A stretch of DNA of 64,000 nt, from NCBI RefSeq assembly GCF_029855045.1, contig NZ_CP123228.1, positions 1,302,001 through 1,366,000 on the forward strand. Direction: 5' to 3'. Positions 36,594-44,807 of this stretch are shown here, in pieces (the stretch's first letter is position 1; each line of letters begins with the position of its first letter). The notes under the pieces were generated by a model that was not told the origin of the DNA, made no database searches, and was given only the letters and a program-made list of their open reading frames with translations. This DNA is from Piscinibacter sp. XHJ-5. GTDB lineage: Bacteria > Pseudomonadota > Gammaproteobacteria > Burkholderiales > Burkholderiaceae_C. The position numbers were made by a program, and so were the translations under genes.

Positions 36594-37784
36594 TCAGTCC
36601 GCCAGCGGCAGGTACCGAACCGCCAGCACCCCCTCGATCGCCTGGATGTCGCTCAGCACGTTGGCCGAAATGGGACTGTCCACATCGACCAGCGTGTAGG
36701 CCACGTCGCCGCGCGACTTGTTGACCATGTTGTGGATGTTGAGGCCGGCGCGTGCCATCGCGGTGGAGATCTGGCCGACCATGTTGGGCACGTTCGCATT
36801 GGCGATGGCCACGCGGTAGGCCGACTCGCGCGCCATGGCCACCGACGGGAAGTTGACCGCGTTGGCCACGTTGCCGTGCTCGAGGTAGTCGCGCAGCTGG
36901 TCGACCACCATCAGGGCGCAGTTCTCCTCCGCCTCGCGCGTGGACGCGCCCAGGTGCGGCAGCGCGATGACACGCTCGTGCCGCACGATGGCCGGGCTGG
37001 GGAAGTCGCAGACGTACCAGCCGAGGTGCCGCCGGTCCAGCGCCGACAGCACGGCCGCATCGTCGACCACGCCGTCGCGCGAGAAGTTGAGCAGCACGGT
37101 GCCGGGCCGCGTCAGGCCGATGTTGTCGGCATTGACCAGGTGGCGGGTGGCGTCGACCAGCGGCACATGCAGGCTGACGAAGTTGGCGCTGCGCAGCACC
37201 TCGGACACGCTGAGCGCCTTCTTCACCTGCGCCGGCAGGCTCCACGCCGCATCGACGGTGATCTCGGGATCGTGGCCGAGCACGTTCATGCCGAGCTTGA
37301 TGGCCGCGTCGGCCACCAGGCAGCCGACCTTGCCGAGGCCGACGACGCCCAGCGTCTGGCCGGCCAGCTCGTAGCCGGCGAAGGCTTTCTTGCCTTCCTC
37401 GACGGCGCGGTCCATGTCGGGGTCGGCGCTGTCCAGGCCGCCGACGAAGCGCAGCGCCTGTGGCACGTTGCGTGCCGCCAGCAGCATGCCGGTGAGCACC
37501 AGCTCCTTCACCGCGTTGGCGTTCGCGCCGGGTGCGTTGAACACCGGGACGCCGCGCTGGCTCATCGCCTTGACCGGGATGTTGTTCGTGCCCGCGCCGG
37601 CGCGAGCGATGGCGCTGACGCTGCCCGGGATGTCCATCGCATGCAGGTCGGCCGAGCGCACCAGCACCGCGTCGGGATGCGGCACGTCCTTGCCCACGGT
37701 GTAGCGCTCGGACGGCAGCCGCTTGAGGCCGTTCGGCGAGATCTGGTTCAGCACCAGCACGTTGAAATGCGACAGCCGATCCAT
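36594..37784 (-). CDS. serA: D-3-phosphoglycerate dehydrogenase
   Basis: First enzyme of serine synthesis, oxidising 3-phosphoglycerate. The 396-aa protein has the NAD-binding domain with TLGVVGLGKVGCLVADAAIKLG, catalytic Arg in NFSRDGVVDD, His in LPHLGASTREAEENCA, and a C-terminal ACT domain (MVNKSRGDVAYTLVDVDSPI) that usually senses serine. ATG 37784 is used because GGGAGG lies upstream; an ATG at 37808 overlaps the serC stop. It is the second gene of serC-serA. Other 2-hydroxyacid dehydrogenases are less likely given serC and the ACT domain. Confidence 0.92.
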   Translation of the reverse strand: MDRLSHFNVLVLNQISPNGLKRLPSERYTVGKDVPHPDAVLVRSADLHAMDIPGSVSAIARAGAGTNNIPVKAMSQRGVPVFNAPGANANAVKELVLTGMLLAARNVPQALRFVGGLDSADPDMDRAVEEGKKAFAGYELAGQTLGVVGLGKVGCLVADAAIKLGMNVLGHDPEITVDAAWSLPAQVKKALSVSEVLRSANFVSLHVPLVDATRHLVNADNIGLTRPGTVLLNFSRDGVVDDAAVLSALDRRHLGWYVCDFPSPAIVRHERVIALPHLGASTREAEENCALMVVDQLRDYLEHGNVANAVNFPSVAMARESAYRVAIANANVPNMVGQISTAMARAGLNIHNMVNKSRGDVAYTLVDVDSPISANVLSDIQAIEGVLAVRYLPLAD

Positions 37785-37804
37785 TGCGCCTCCCTGGCCT
37801 TGGT

Positions 37805-38887
37805 TCATCCTTGATTCTTCTCGAACTCCTTCATGTAGGCGACGAGTGCTTTCACTCCCTCGATCGGCATCGCGTTGTAGATCGACGCCCGAACGCCGCC
37901 CACCGAGCGGTGGCCCTTGAGCTGCACCATGCCGCGCGCCTCAGCGCCCTTCAGGAAGGAGTCGGTCAGCGCGTCGTCGCGCAGCTTGAAGGGGACGTTC
38001 ATCAGCGAACGGTCGTCCCTGGCCACCGGGCAGACGTAGAAGGAGGTGGTCTCGAGGTAGTCGTACAGCACCGCGGCCTTGTCGCGGTTGTGCCGCTCCA
38101 TCGCCGCCAGGCCGCCCTGGCGCTTGATCCAGTTGAAGGTGAGCCCGGCGATGTAGATGGCGAAGGTGGGCGGCGTGTTGAGCATGGAGTCGTTGTCGGC
38201 CTGCTGCTTCAGGTCGAACGCCGACGGCGTGATCGGCAGCGCCTGGCCGATCAGGTCGTCGCGCACGATGACCAGCGTGAGGCCCGACGGTCCCATGTTC
38301 TTCTGCGCGCCGGCGTAGATGAGGCCGTAGCGGCTGACGTCGATCGGACGCGACATGATGTTCGACGACATGTCGGACACCAGGGGCACGTCGCCGGTGT
38401 CGGGCGTCCAGTGGTATTCCACGCCGCCGATGGTCTCGTTGGAGCAGATGTGCACGTAGGCAGCATTGGGGTCGAGCTTCCAGTCGGCCTGCTTGGGCAC
38501 CGAGGTGAAGCCGTCCGCCTCCGAGCTGGCCGCCACGTTGACGGCGGCGTACTTCCTGGCTTCCTTGATCGACTTCTTGGACCACTCGCCGGTGTTGACG
38601 TAGTCGGCGCTGGTCCTGCCGCGCAGCAGGTTCATCGGCACGAAGGCGTTCTGCCCGATCGCGCCGCCCTGCAGGAAGAGCACCTTGTAATTGGAAGGAA
38701 TCGCGAGCAGCTCGCGCGCCAGCTTCTCGGCCTCCGCGTGGATCGCGATGAACTCCTTGCCGCGGTGGCTCATCTCCATCACCGACATGCCCGATCCGTG
38801 CCAATCGAGCATCTCGGCGGCGGCCTGCCGCAGCACCTCCTCGGGCAGGGCAGCCGGTCCGGCGCTGAAGTTGAAAACGCGGGTCAT
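37805..38887 (-). CDS. serC: Phosphoserine aminotransferase SerC
   Basis: PLP enzyme making 3-phosphoserine, and also acting in the DXP-type vitamin B6 pathway that PdxJ finishes. The 360-aa product starts [23 protein letters not shown], has [13 protein letters not shown], the PLP-lysine region [17 protein letters not shown] and [11 protein letters not shown] near the C-terminus, all typical. Its length fits the family exactly. It heads a serC-serA operon and has a perfect 8-bp inverted repeat just upstream. Confidence 0.96.
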   Translation of the reverse strand: MTRVFNFSAGPAALPEEVLRQAAAEMLDWHGSGMSVMEMSHRGKEFIAIHAEAEKLARELLAIPSNYKVLFLQGGAIGQNAFVPMNLLRGRTSADYVNTGEWSKKSIKEARKYAAVNVAASSEADGFTSVPKQADWKLDPNAAYVHICSNETIGGVEYHWTPDTGDVPLVSDMSSNIMSRPIDVSRYGLIYAGAQKNMGPSGLTLVIVRDDLIGQALPITPSAFDLKQQADNDSMLNTPPTFAIYIAGLTFNWIKRQGGLAAMERHNRDKAAVLYDYLETTSFYVCPVARDDRSLMNVPFKLRDDALTDSFLKGAEARGMVQLKGHRSVGGVRASIYNAMPIEGVKALVAYMKEFEKNQG

Positions 38888-38904
38888 CGAAGGTTCTCCG
38901 TGGA

Positions 38905-38932
38905 TCGGTATGGGAATGGCGCAGCATACCGA
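38905..38932. promoter_or_regulatory. serC: Inverted repeat upstream of serC
   Basis: TCGGTATG at 38905-38912 and CATACCGA at 38925-38932 are perfect 8-bp inverted halves around a 12-base centre, 18-45 bases before the serC start. On the - strand TATGCT within it could be a -10 hexamer. The layout suggests an operator for a dimeric regulator. Which one is unknown. Confidence 0.45.
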
Positions 38933-39030
38933 AGCGCGCGGAGTGGGTGTCAGACCGCGTTGGCATCGCCCGCCGTCGCAGCAGCGCGCCTACCTCGGCG
39001 TCGCGCCGCACCCGAAGCGGCGCGCCGACT

Positions 39031-39195
39031 TCAGACGGCCAGCGCCAACAGCACGGCCGAGAGCGCTGCCACCGCGGCGATGGCCATGGCGCCATAGCGC
39101 TCCATGGGCCGCCCGACGGGGGCCGACGCCGGCTGCGGCGATGCCAGGCGCTCCATCGTGGTGCGCGAATGGGAGATCAGCGAGAAGGAAATCAT
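39031..39195 (-). CDS. Predicted 54-aa membrane protein
   Basis: I do not recognise it. The 54-aa frame begins MISFSLISHSRTTMERLASP and ends with one hydrophobic segment (AMAIAAVAALSAVLLALAV), giving a tail-anchored layout. A GAGG lies seven bases before the ATG. It is divergent from the GNAT gene and shares the direction of serC. The frame stays open further upstream (to 39396) without added sense. A real short protein is likely but unproven. Confidence 0.45.
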   Translation of the reverse strand: MISFSLISHSRTTMERLASPQPASAPVGRPMERYGAMAIAAVAALSAVLLALAV

Positions 39196-39304
39196 GCGGT
39201 GCCTCTGCGTGGTGCCGTGGTTGCGAGGGGCCTCGATCGAGACCCTGTGATCGGACATACGCAGTGGCCGGCCTCGATGGGACCCGCCGGTTTGTTTCGT
39301 TTGT

Positions 39305-39320
39305 TGCGGGAGCTCCCGCA
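39305..39320. promoter_or_regulatory. 16-bp perfect palindrome before the GNAT gene
   Basis: TGCGGGAGCTCCCGCA is a perfect palindrome, about 100 bases before the acetyltransferase ATG and about 110 bases from the small membrane-protein start on the other strand. It could be an operator or a hairpin in either transcript. It is followed by a run of eight Gs. No regulator can be assigned. Confidence 0.35.
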
Positions 39321-39422
39321 GTCGGGGGGGGTGAGCGCGGTCGACCGCGACGCGCCTTTGCCCGGCGGCGTTGCTGCGTGCCAATCGGAGTGACACAGTC
39401 CGGCTGCAGAAAGGACAAGCCG

Positions 39423-39887
39423 ATGGACATCGCCATTCGCGAGATCACCGCCGATACCGTTCGCGCGGTCTGTGACCTGGTCGCCGAGCCGCCCGGCTTC
39501 GTGGCGCCGAACGCGGTCTCGATCGCGCAGGCGCATTTCGCGCCCGAAGCCTGGTTCCGCGCGGTCTATGCCGGCAACGAGCCGGTGGGGTTCGTGATGC
39601 TGGAAGACAGCTCGCAGGCGAAGGCGCCGCCGCCCGAGCTCAAGGTGGTGCTGTGGCGCTTCATGATCGACGCCAGGCACAAGCGCAAGGGGTACGGCCG
39701 CGCGGCGCTGCGGCTGGTGATCGACGACGTCCGTCGGCGCCATCCCAATCTACGAAGCTTGCACACGTCGTGCGTCCCGGGCCCCGGCACACCCCGGCCC
39801 TTCTACGAATCGCTCGGCTTCGTGTTCACGGGCGAGATGGACGGCATCGAGGAGGTGCTGGCCCTGCCTCTGGACTCGCCGCGCTGA
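39423..39887 (+). CDS. GNAT-family N-acetyltransferase
   Basis: A 154-aa acetyl-CoA-dependent acyltransferase. The fold is shown by VGFVMLEDSS (beta-4) and the acetyl-CoA loop RKGYGRAALRLVIDDVRRRHP, followed by the beta-5/alpha-4 segment FYESLGFVFTGEMDGIEEVLAL. It resembles spermidine/diamine acetyltransferase-like GNATs of the SpeG/BltD type, but the substrate is not determined. It starts MDIAIREITADTVRAVCDL after AAAGGAC. It stands as a single gene. Confidence 0.85.
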   Translation: MDIAIREITADTVRAVCDLVAEPPGFVAPNAVSIAQAHFAPEAWFRAVYAGNEPVGFVMLEDSSQAKAPPPELKVVLWRFMIDARHKRKGYGRAALRLVIDDVRRRHPNLRSLHTSCVPGPGTPRPFYESLGFVFTGEMDGIEEVLALPLDSPR

Positions 39888-39915
39888 GAGGGAGCGCTTC
39901 GGTTCCCACCATGCG

Positions 39916-40878
39916 TCATGCCAGCATCCCCACGTCGCGCAGGAACTGCGCGCACAGCGCGGTGAGCGGCGCACCGCTGGGCTCGCAGTAGGCGTGGCCG
40001 CCCGGCCCGCCGGTCCACGCGTGGGCCAGGCCGGGGACGTCGATGCGACGCACCAGCAGCTGGCCGTCGGCGCGGAAGTCGGTGACGGACGCGCCCGACG
40101 ACGCGGCCACCACCGCGTCGGACGCAAGGCTGCGTCCGACGCGGCGAAAGGATTCGACGGCCTGCGCCTGCAGCTGCTCGGCGCAGCGCGGGTGCACCAC
40201 CTCGTCGTCGTTGCCGTGAATGATGGCCAATGGCGCGCAGGCATCGCGCCGCGTGCCCAGGGCGAGCAGCGGATCGAGGGACACGCCATGCTTCATCACG
40301 CCGTGCGGGTTGTGCACGCTGAAGGCGCCCAGCAGGGGCGGCGCCGCGACGGTCGCGACCGCCCTGAAGCGGCCGGGGCAATGGAAGGCGAGCAGGGCCG
40401 CGAGAGCGCCGCCGGCCGAGATGCCCACCGCGGCGACGGCGCCATCGTCGACCCGCACCTGCCGCGAGACCTCGTCGATCATCGCGTTCACCACCGACAG
40501 CTCCCCCTGACCGCGTTGCGCGAGGGGATGGAACCAGTTCCAGCAGCGGTACAGGTTGGCGATCCGGCGCTGATCGGGGCACAGCAGCCGCACCCGGGCC
40601 GTGTCCGCGAAGTCCGTCCAGCCCGCCGCCTGCGCGAAGCGCAGCGCACGCTGCTTGCAGCCGTGCAGCACGACGATGAGCGGCGCGCTGTGCCCGTCCT
40701 TCAGGCCGCCGGGCACGTAAAGGCCGTAGCGCCAGGTGCGAACCGCAAAGTGTCGGGGCAGGAATCGCAGGCCGGGCAGTCTGATGCGGCCGCGCCGCCA
40801 CCGGCCGCGCCGGATGCGCAGCCGTGCGAAGAACCAATGGCGCAGCGCGCGGGCGCGGAGGATGAGCCAGTCGAACAT
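39916..40878 (-). CDS. PHB-depolymerase-family esterase
   Basis: A 320-aa alpha/beta hydrolase of the PHB depolymerase/feruloyl esterase group (LpqC/Esterase_phd-like). It has APLIVVLHGCKQ, typical of this group, the nucleophile elbow VGISAGGALAALLAF, and ending segments IHGNDDEVVHP (acid) and GLAHAWTGGPGGHAYCEP (His). A very basic N-terminus (about residues 1-45) with no signal peptide suggests an intracellular or membrane-associated enzyme. Substrate could be a polyhydroxyalkanoate or other ester. Start ATG 40878 is used; a longer frame upstream lacks family features. Confidence 0.85.
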   Translation of the reverse strand: MFDWLILRARALRHWFFARLRIRRGRWRRGRIRLPGLRFLPRHFAVRTWRYGLYVPGGLKDGHSAPLIVVLHGCKQRALRFAQAAGWTDFADTARVRLLCPDQRRIANLYRCWNWFHPLAQRGQGELSVVNAMIDEVSRQVRVDDGAVAAVGISAGGALAALLAFHCPGRFRAVATVAAPPLLGAFSVHNPHGVMKHGVSLDPLLALGTRRDACAPLAIIHGNDDEVVHPRCAEQLQAQAVESFRRVGRSLASDAVVAASSGASVTDFRADGQLLVRRIDVPGLAHAWTGGPGGHAYCEPSGAPLTALCAQFLRDVGMLA

Positions 40879-41004
40879 CCGGTCGACCCTAACACGGGTG
40901 CCGGACGGGGTCGTGTCTGCGCGCGAGGGGGGTCGCCCTGTCGCACCGGACAAGGCACGGTAGCTGCTCCATCGGGTCACGCACAACTCGATCGGAGAAG
41001 GTCG

Positions 41005-41322
41005 ATGAAAAACTTGCTCGCTTCGATGATGGCAGCGGTATTTCTGGCGCTCGTCGGCTGCGCCGGCCCGCTGGGCGGCATGGACACCCAGCGCTCCACG
41101 GGTCAGGCGATCGACGACGTGACGATAGGCACCAAGCTGAAAGCCGCGCTGGCGGCCGATCCGGACCTGAGCGCCCTCAAGATCAATGTCGACACCACCC
41201 AGGGCGCCGTGCGGCTCAAGGGCGAGGTGAAGTCGCTCGCGCTGCGGCGCAAGGCCGAGGACCTGGCGCGCAAGATCGAAGGCGTGAAGTCGGTCGACAA
41301 CCAGCTCATCGTCACCGGCTGA
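41005..41322 (+). CDS. BON-domain lipoprotein
   Basis: A 105-aa outer-membrane or periplasmic lipoprotein. It has a lipobox (FLALVGC, Cys20) followed by a single BON domain with IGTKLKAALAADPDLSALKINVDTTQGAVRLKGEV and VKSVDNQLIV. BON domains bind phospholipid and occur in OsmY/DolP-type envelope proteins, so a role in envelope integrity is likely. The ATG follows GGAGAAGG. It stands alone between two differently oriented genes. Confidence 0.88.
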   Translation: MKNLLASMMAAVFLALVGCAGPLGGMDTQRSTGQAIDDVTIGTKLKAALAADPDLSALKINVDTTQGAVRLKGEVKSLALRRKAEDLARKIEGVKSVDNQLIVTG

Positions 41323-41395
41323 GTCGCGCCCGATCGGGAATATCTGCCGTACGCCTTGGATGGCGGGCGTGCCCATGGGCGCGCCTGGCACTTCC

Positions 41396-42622
41396 ATGAC
41401 CACCGCTGCCATCCTCTACGGCGCCTTCGACCGGCACAATCTCGGCGATCTGCTGCTCGCACACGTGAGTGCCGCGCTGCTGGGCGGCACGCCGTTGACT
41501 TTCACGGGGCTGGCGGCGCGCGACCTGCGTGCACACGGCGGCCATTGCGTGCGCGCGTTGGCGGAGGTCGCGTCGTCCTGGCGCGGCGCGCCGCCGGCGC
41601 TGATCCATGTCGGCGGCGAGCTGCTCACCTGCCACGCCTGGCAGGCGGCCGTGATGCTGCAGCCGGCCCAGCAGGCGCGGCAGGCCATCGCGTACTTCGA
41701 GCCCCGGCCGCAGGAGCAGCTGCAGTGGGTTCGCCGCACGCTCGGCACCCCGGCGCTCGCGCCGTACGCGGCGCCGATCGAGTGGATCCCGCCCGGCGCA
41801 CGGGTGGTCTACCACGCGGTGGGCGGGGTCGACCTGGCGGCCGAATCGCCGGCGCTGCGCGAAGAAGTGACGGCCAGGCTGCGGGCCGCCGATCTGGTCA
41901 GCGCCCGCGATCGCCTGACGCTGGCCGCCCTGCAACAAGCCGGCATCGAGGCACGGCTGGTTCCCGACCCCGCGCTGCTGGTCGAGGTGCTCTTCCGCGA
42001 TCGCATCGCCCGGCGCGCCAAGCAGGGGGAAGTGGCTGCGCTGCGCGCGGCGTGGCCGGACGGGTTCGTGGCGCTGCAGCTCAGCGCCGACTTCGGCGAC
42101 GACCGCACGCTGGACACCCTGGCGGCGCAGATCGATGCACTCGTCGCCGACAGCGGCTGCGGCGTCGTCTGCTTCTGCGCCGGTATCGCCCCGTGGCATG
42201 ACGATCCCCGGCTGGGCGAACGCCTCATGGCGCGCCGGCCCGAGGCACCGCTCAAGCGCTTCGGGTCAGTGGATGTGTGGGACCTCTGTGCACTCATCTC
42301 CGCGAGCCGTGCCTACGCCGGCAGCAGCCTGCATGGCCGCCTCGTGGCGATGGCCTTCGGCGTGCCGCGTGTGAACCTGCGTCCACCGGCGTCGCCGGCA
42401 CAGGCGCGCAAGCTGGCCGCCGTGGCCGAAGCCTGGGAGCCGCACGGCGTGCCCATCGCGGTGCCGCCGAACGAGATGGCGCAAGGCGTTCGCCTCTCGA
42501 TGGCGGTGGAGGCGGCGCTGCGGCAGGAGACCGCCTCGCGCCTGGTGCAGCAATCACTGGCCGGCTTTGCTCCCGTTCAGTCGCTGCTCGGCCTGACGCC
42601 CACGGCCTTGAAGAACGTGTAG
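41396..42622 (+). CDS. Polysaccharide pyruvyl transferase family protein
   Basis: A 408-aa protein with the pyruvyl-transferase fold (CsaB/WcaK type), which adds pyruvate ketals to sugar polymers. Conserved segments are AILYGAFDRHNLGDLLLAHV near the start, HVGGELL, VSARDRLT near the middle, and the C-terminal AYAGSSLHGRLVAMAFGVPRV, the GT-B-like signature. It has no neighbouring polysaccharide genes, so its target is unclear. ATG 41396 is used; in-frame ATGs at 41360 and 41375 are also possible. Its last 46 bases overlap the convergent methyltransferase gene. Confidence 0.78.
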   Translation: MTTAAILYGAFDRHNLGDLLLAHVSAALLGGTPLTFTGLAARDLRAHGGHCVRALAEVASSWRGAPPALIHVGGELLTCHAWQAAVMLQPAQQARQAIAYFEPRPQEQLQWVRRTLGTPALAPYAAPIEWIPPGARVVYHAVGGVDLAAESPALREEVTARLRAADLVSARDRLTLAALQQAGIEARLVPDPALLVEVLFRDRIARRAKQGEVAALRAAWPDGFVALQLSADFGDDRTLDTLAAQIDALVADSGCGVVCFCAGIAPWHDDPRLGERLMARRPEAPLKRFGSVDVWDLCALISASRAYAGSSLHGRLVAMAFGVPRVNLRPPASPAQARKLAAVAEAWEPHGVPIAVPPNEMAQGVRLSMAVEAALRQETASRLVQQSLAGFAPVQSLLGLTPTALKNV

Positions 42623-43392
42623 CAGAAGACGCCGTCGCTCTGCGTGGTGCGATGCAGCGCCCGCACGCCCGCGTCGAAACGATCCGGCTCGATCAGGCCG
42701 GCCGCGATCGCCGGCTCGCGGACCGCCTCGACCATGGCGGCAAAGGTCTTGCGCGTGAAGCCGTCCACCCGGTCCGGACGGCTCGCGTCGACATACACCA
42801 TGCGCGGCGACACGCAGACCCGGTCGAATCGCGATTGCATCAGCAGCGGGTAGAGCTGACGTCCGATCAGCGCGTTGCCGCCGGCCTGCTGCTGCAGCTG
42901 CACCTGGCAGCGGATGGCGGCATGGGCGTCGGCGCTGTCGGGATGGAAGCTCGTCGATCCGTGGTCGCCTTCGATGACGGTGATCGTGCCGCCCGGCTTG
43001 AGCACCCGGCGCAACAGCGCCAGCGCCTGCAGCGGTTGCGGCAGGTGCTCAAGCACGAAGCAGACGAAGACATGGTCGAACGCTGCGGCGTCGAACGGCA
43101 GGGCGAAGATGTCGGCCTGGCGGAATTCGACGTTCGTGATGCCGTGCGCTTCGATCCTCCGTTGGGCCTGCGCCAGCGAGTCGGCCGAGATGTCGATCGC
43201 GGTGAAGCGCGCCTGGGGGCTGAGTCGGGCCAGCGTGATCGTCTGCGCGCCGATGCCGCAGCCGGCTTCGAGCACCGTGCTCCCCGCGGGATAGGAGGTG
43301 TCCGCGTGCAGCAGGTCGGCCAGCGTGCCGGCCTGGTCCTGCAGCCGCTCGCTCTCGCGCGCGTCGTAGCCGTGGATGTACGTGGAGCTCAT
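42577..43392 (-). CDS. Class I SAM-dependent methyltransferase
   Basis: A 271-aa methyltransferase. SAM-binding motif I is VLEAGCGIGAQTITLA, motif II FTAIDISADSL, and a later motif is RVLKPGGTITVIEGDHGS. The pattern resembles UbiE/COQ5-like and small-molecule methyltransferases. The substrate is unknown. It is just downstream of an AraC regulator on the same strand, so that regulator may control it. Its end overlaps the pyruvyl-transferase-like gene from the other strand. Confidence 0.85.
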   Translation of the reverse strand: MSSTYIHGYDARESERLQDQAGTLADLLHADTSYPAGSTVLEAGCGIGAQTITLARLSPQARFTAIDISADSLAQAQRRIEAHGITNVEFRQADIFALPFDAAAFDHVFVCFVLEHLPQPLQALALLRRVLKPGGTITVIEGDHGSTSFHPDSADAHAAIRCQVQLQQQAGGNALIGRQLYPLLMQSRFDRVCVSPRMVYVDASRPDRVDGFTRKTFAAMVEAVREPAIAAGLIEPDRFDAGVRALHRTTQSDGVFCYTFFKAVGVRPSSD

Positions 43393-43434
43393 GGCGTGCA
43401 GTCTGCGCGCCGCCGGCAGGGCCGGTCTTGAACG

Positions 43435-44259
43435 TTATTGCGGCCGCCGGGATGCGTGGCGAAACGCGCCCGGCGTGAAGCCGAACTGCCGCACGAAGAT
43501 CCGCGTCATGTGGCTCTGATCGGCGAAGCCGCTCGACGCGGCCGCCATCGACAGGCTGGTGCCGCCGCGAATGAGGCTGCGCGCCTTCTCGGCCCGCTGC
43601 GCGAGGAGCCAGGCATGCGGCGGCAGTCCGTAGGCCTGCTCGAACCGGCGCAGCAGCTGGTATCTGCTGAGGCCCGACATCGCCGCCAGCTCGGCCAGCG
43701 TCGGCGCCTGCTGCAGGTCGTCGGCGAGGCGCTGGCGCGCGCGCTGCACGTCGCCGCGGACCGCTTGCGCCGGTGCGGCCCGCGTCGTGTGCCTTTCGAG
43801 CAGCAGGCCGCAGACATCGACCAGCGACTCCTCGCAGGCCATCGTCTCGGCTCGGTGTGAGCTCCAGGCTTCGAGCCGCGCGAAGAGGCGCTGCAGCGAA
43901 CGGCCGAGCGCGGGGTCGCGCAAGACCGGCCGGGTGATCTCCAGACCGGCATCGGCGCACCCGCTCATCGCCGCCATCACTTCCGGATCCATGCACACGA
44001 TGCGCCAGCGCCGCGACGGTCCGCCGAGGGGACGTCCGTCGTGCACTTCGCCGGGATTGGTGGTGACGAGGTCGCCCGCGTACGCATCGACCGTTCCTCG
44101 TCCGCTGGCCGATCGGTGCGCGCCCTGCTCGACCAGGCCGACGCCGAAGGTGGCATGCCAATGACGGCCGTAATGGCGGCCGCTGTCGATGCCGGTGCAG
44201 TACACGCCGGCCCACGGCGAGCCGATGACGCGGCAATGGTGGTGGTCTACGGCCTTCAT
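43435..44259 (-). CDS. AraC-family transcriptional regulator
   Basis: A 274-aa regulator with an N-terminal cupin-like sensing domain (SGRHYGRHWHATFGVGLVEQGAHR, NPGEVHDGRPLGG) and the C-terminal double helix-turn-helix: LAELAAMSGLSRYQLLRRFEQAYGLPPHAWLLAQR and ASSGFADQSHMTRIFVRQFGFTPGAFR. ATG 44259 (MKAVDHHHC) gives a normal N-terminus. It lies 42 bases before the methyltransferase on the same strand, which is its most likely target. The inducer is unknown. Confidence 0.9.
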   Translation of the reverse strand: MKAVDHHHCRVIGSPWAGVYCTGIDSGRHYGRHWHATFGVGLVEQGAHRSASGRGTVDAYAGDLVTTNPGEVHDGRPLGGPSRRWRIVCMDPEVMAAMSGCADAGLEITRPVLRDPALGRSLQRLFARLEAWSSHRAETMACEESLVDVCGLLLERHTTRAAPAQAVRGDVQRARQRLADDLQQAPTLAELAAMSGLSRYQLLRRFEQAYGLPPHAWLLAQRAEKARSLIRGGTSLSMAAASSGFADQSHMTRIFVRQFGFTPGAFRHASRRPQ

Positions 44260-44367
44260 GCGCTGGGACCCGTCCCATCGGGACCGGCAGCAGCTAGCAC
44301 GCGCCCCGGCTTGGCGGCCCGGTTGCCGCACCCTTCAATGGGCCACATGCATCCGGAGAGCCGCATC

Positions 44368-44538
44368 ATGCTGTCGAGCCTGTTCACGCTGATCGCTGCC
44401 GTCGCCGTGGCCGTCACCGCGATCGCGCTGCAACCCCAGCCCGCGGAAGAGCCGAGGCACGCAGCGAGTGTTGCGGCGTCCCCGCCGCCGGCAGCATCGG
44501 CTGCTTTCGTGACCCTTGCCGCGACCGCCGACGACTAG
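44368..44538 (+). CDS. Predicted 56-aa membrane/exported peptide
   Basis: Not recognised. The 56-aa frame starts MLSSLFTLIAAVAVAVTAIAL, a hydrophobic segment that could be a signal anchor, followed by an Ala/Pro-rich tail. GGAGAG lies eight bases before the ATG. The stop codon TAG (44536-44538) coincides with the left edge of the MITE-like element, so insertion of that element may have set the present C-terminus. The coding status is plausible but unproven. Confidence 0.45.
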   Translation: MLSSLFTLIAAVAVAVTAIALQPQPAEEPRHAASVAASPPPAASAAFVTLAATADD

Positions 44539-44806
44539 GGCATGTTAACGCCATGGGAGGCCTCGCGTGACTCAGCAAAGCGGCGCCCGCAAGGCGCGAA
44601 GCGCAGCCGTAGCGGTGTCTACGGCGAGCATTCGCAACGCGGCGGGCGCCGCTTTGCTGAGATCACCCGCAGGGCCGGTGCCTGGCAGGCCCCAGGGCGG
44701 CGTTGCCCGCTCGTTGTGTGCCAAAGGCACACGGCCTCGCGTGCGCCTTGCGCTGGGGCATGCCACGCACCGGCGCGAGGCCTCCCATAGCGTTAACAGG
44801 CCCTAG
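44535..44806. mobile_element. MITE-like element with 33-bp terminal inverted repeats
   Basis: Arms 44535-44567 and 44774-44806 are inverted repeats matching at 31 of 33 positions, containing GTTAACGC and GGAGGCCTCGCG. Inside are a perfect 20-bp inverted repeat (44571-44590 with 44642-44661), a 21-bp inverted repeat with 19 matches (44675-44695 with 44753-44773), and two perfect 7-bp hairpins in their loops (44606-44625; 44716-44732). No transposase is encoded. TA flanks the 266-bp core 44538-44803 on both sides, as for IS630/Tc1-type insertions, although CTAG at each tip makes the exact edge ambiguous. It lies between convergent genes. Confidence 0.75.
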
Positions 44807-44807
44807 C

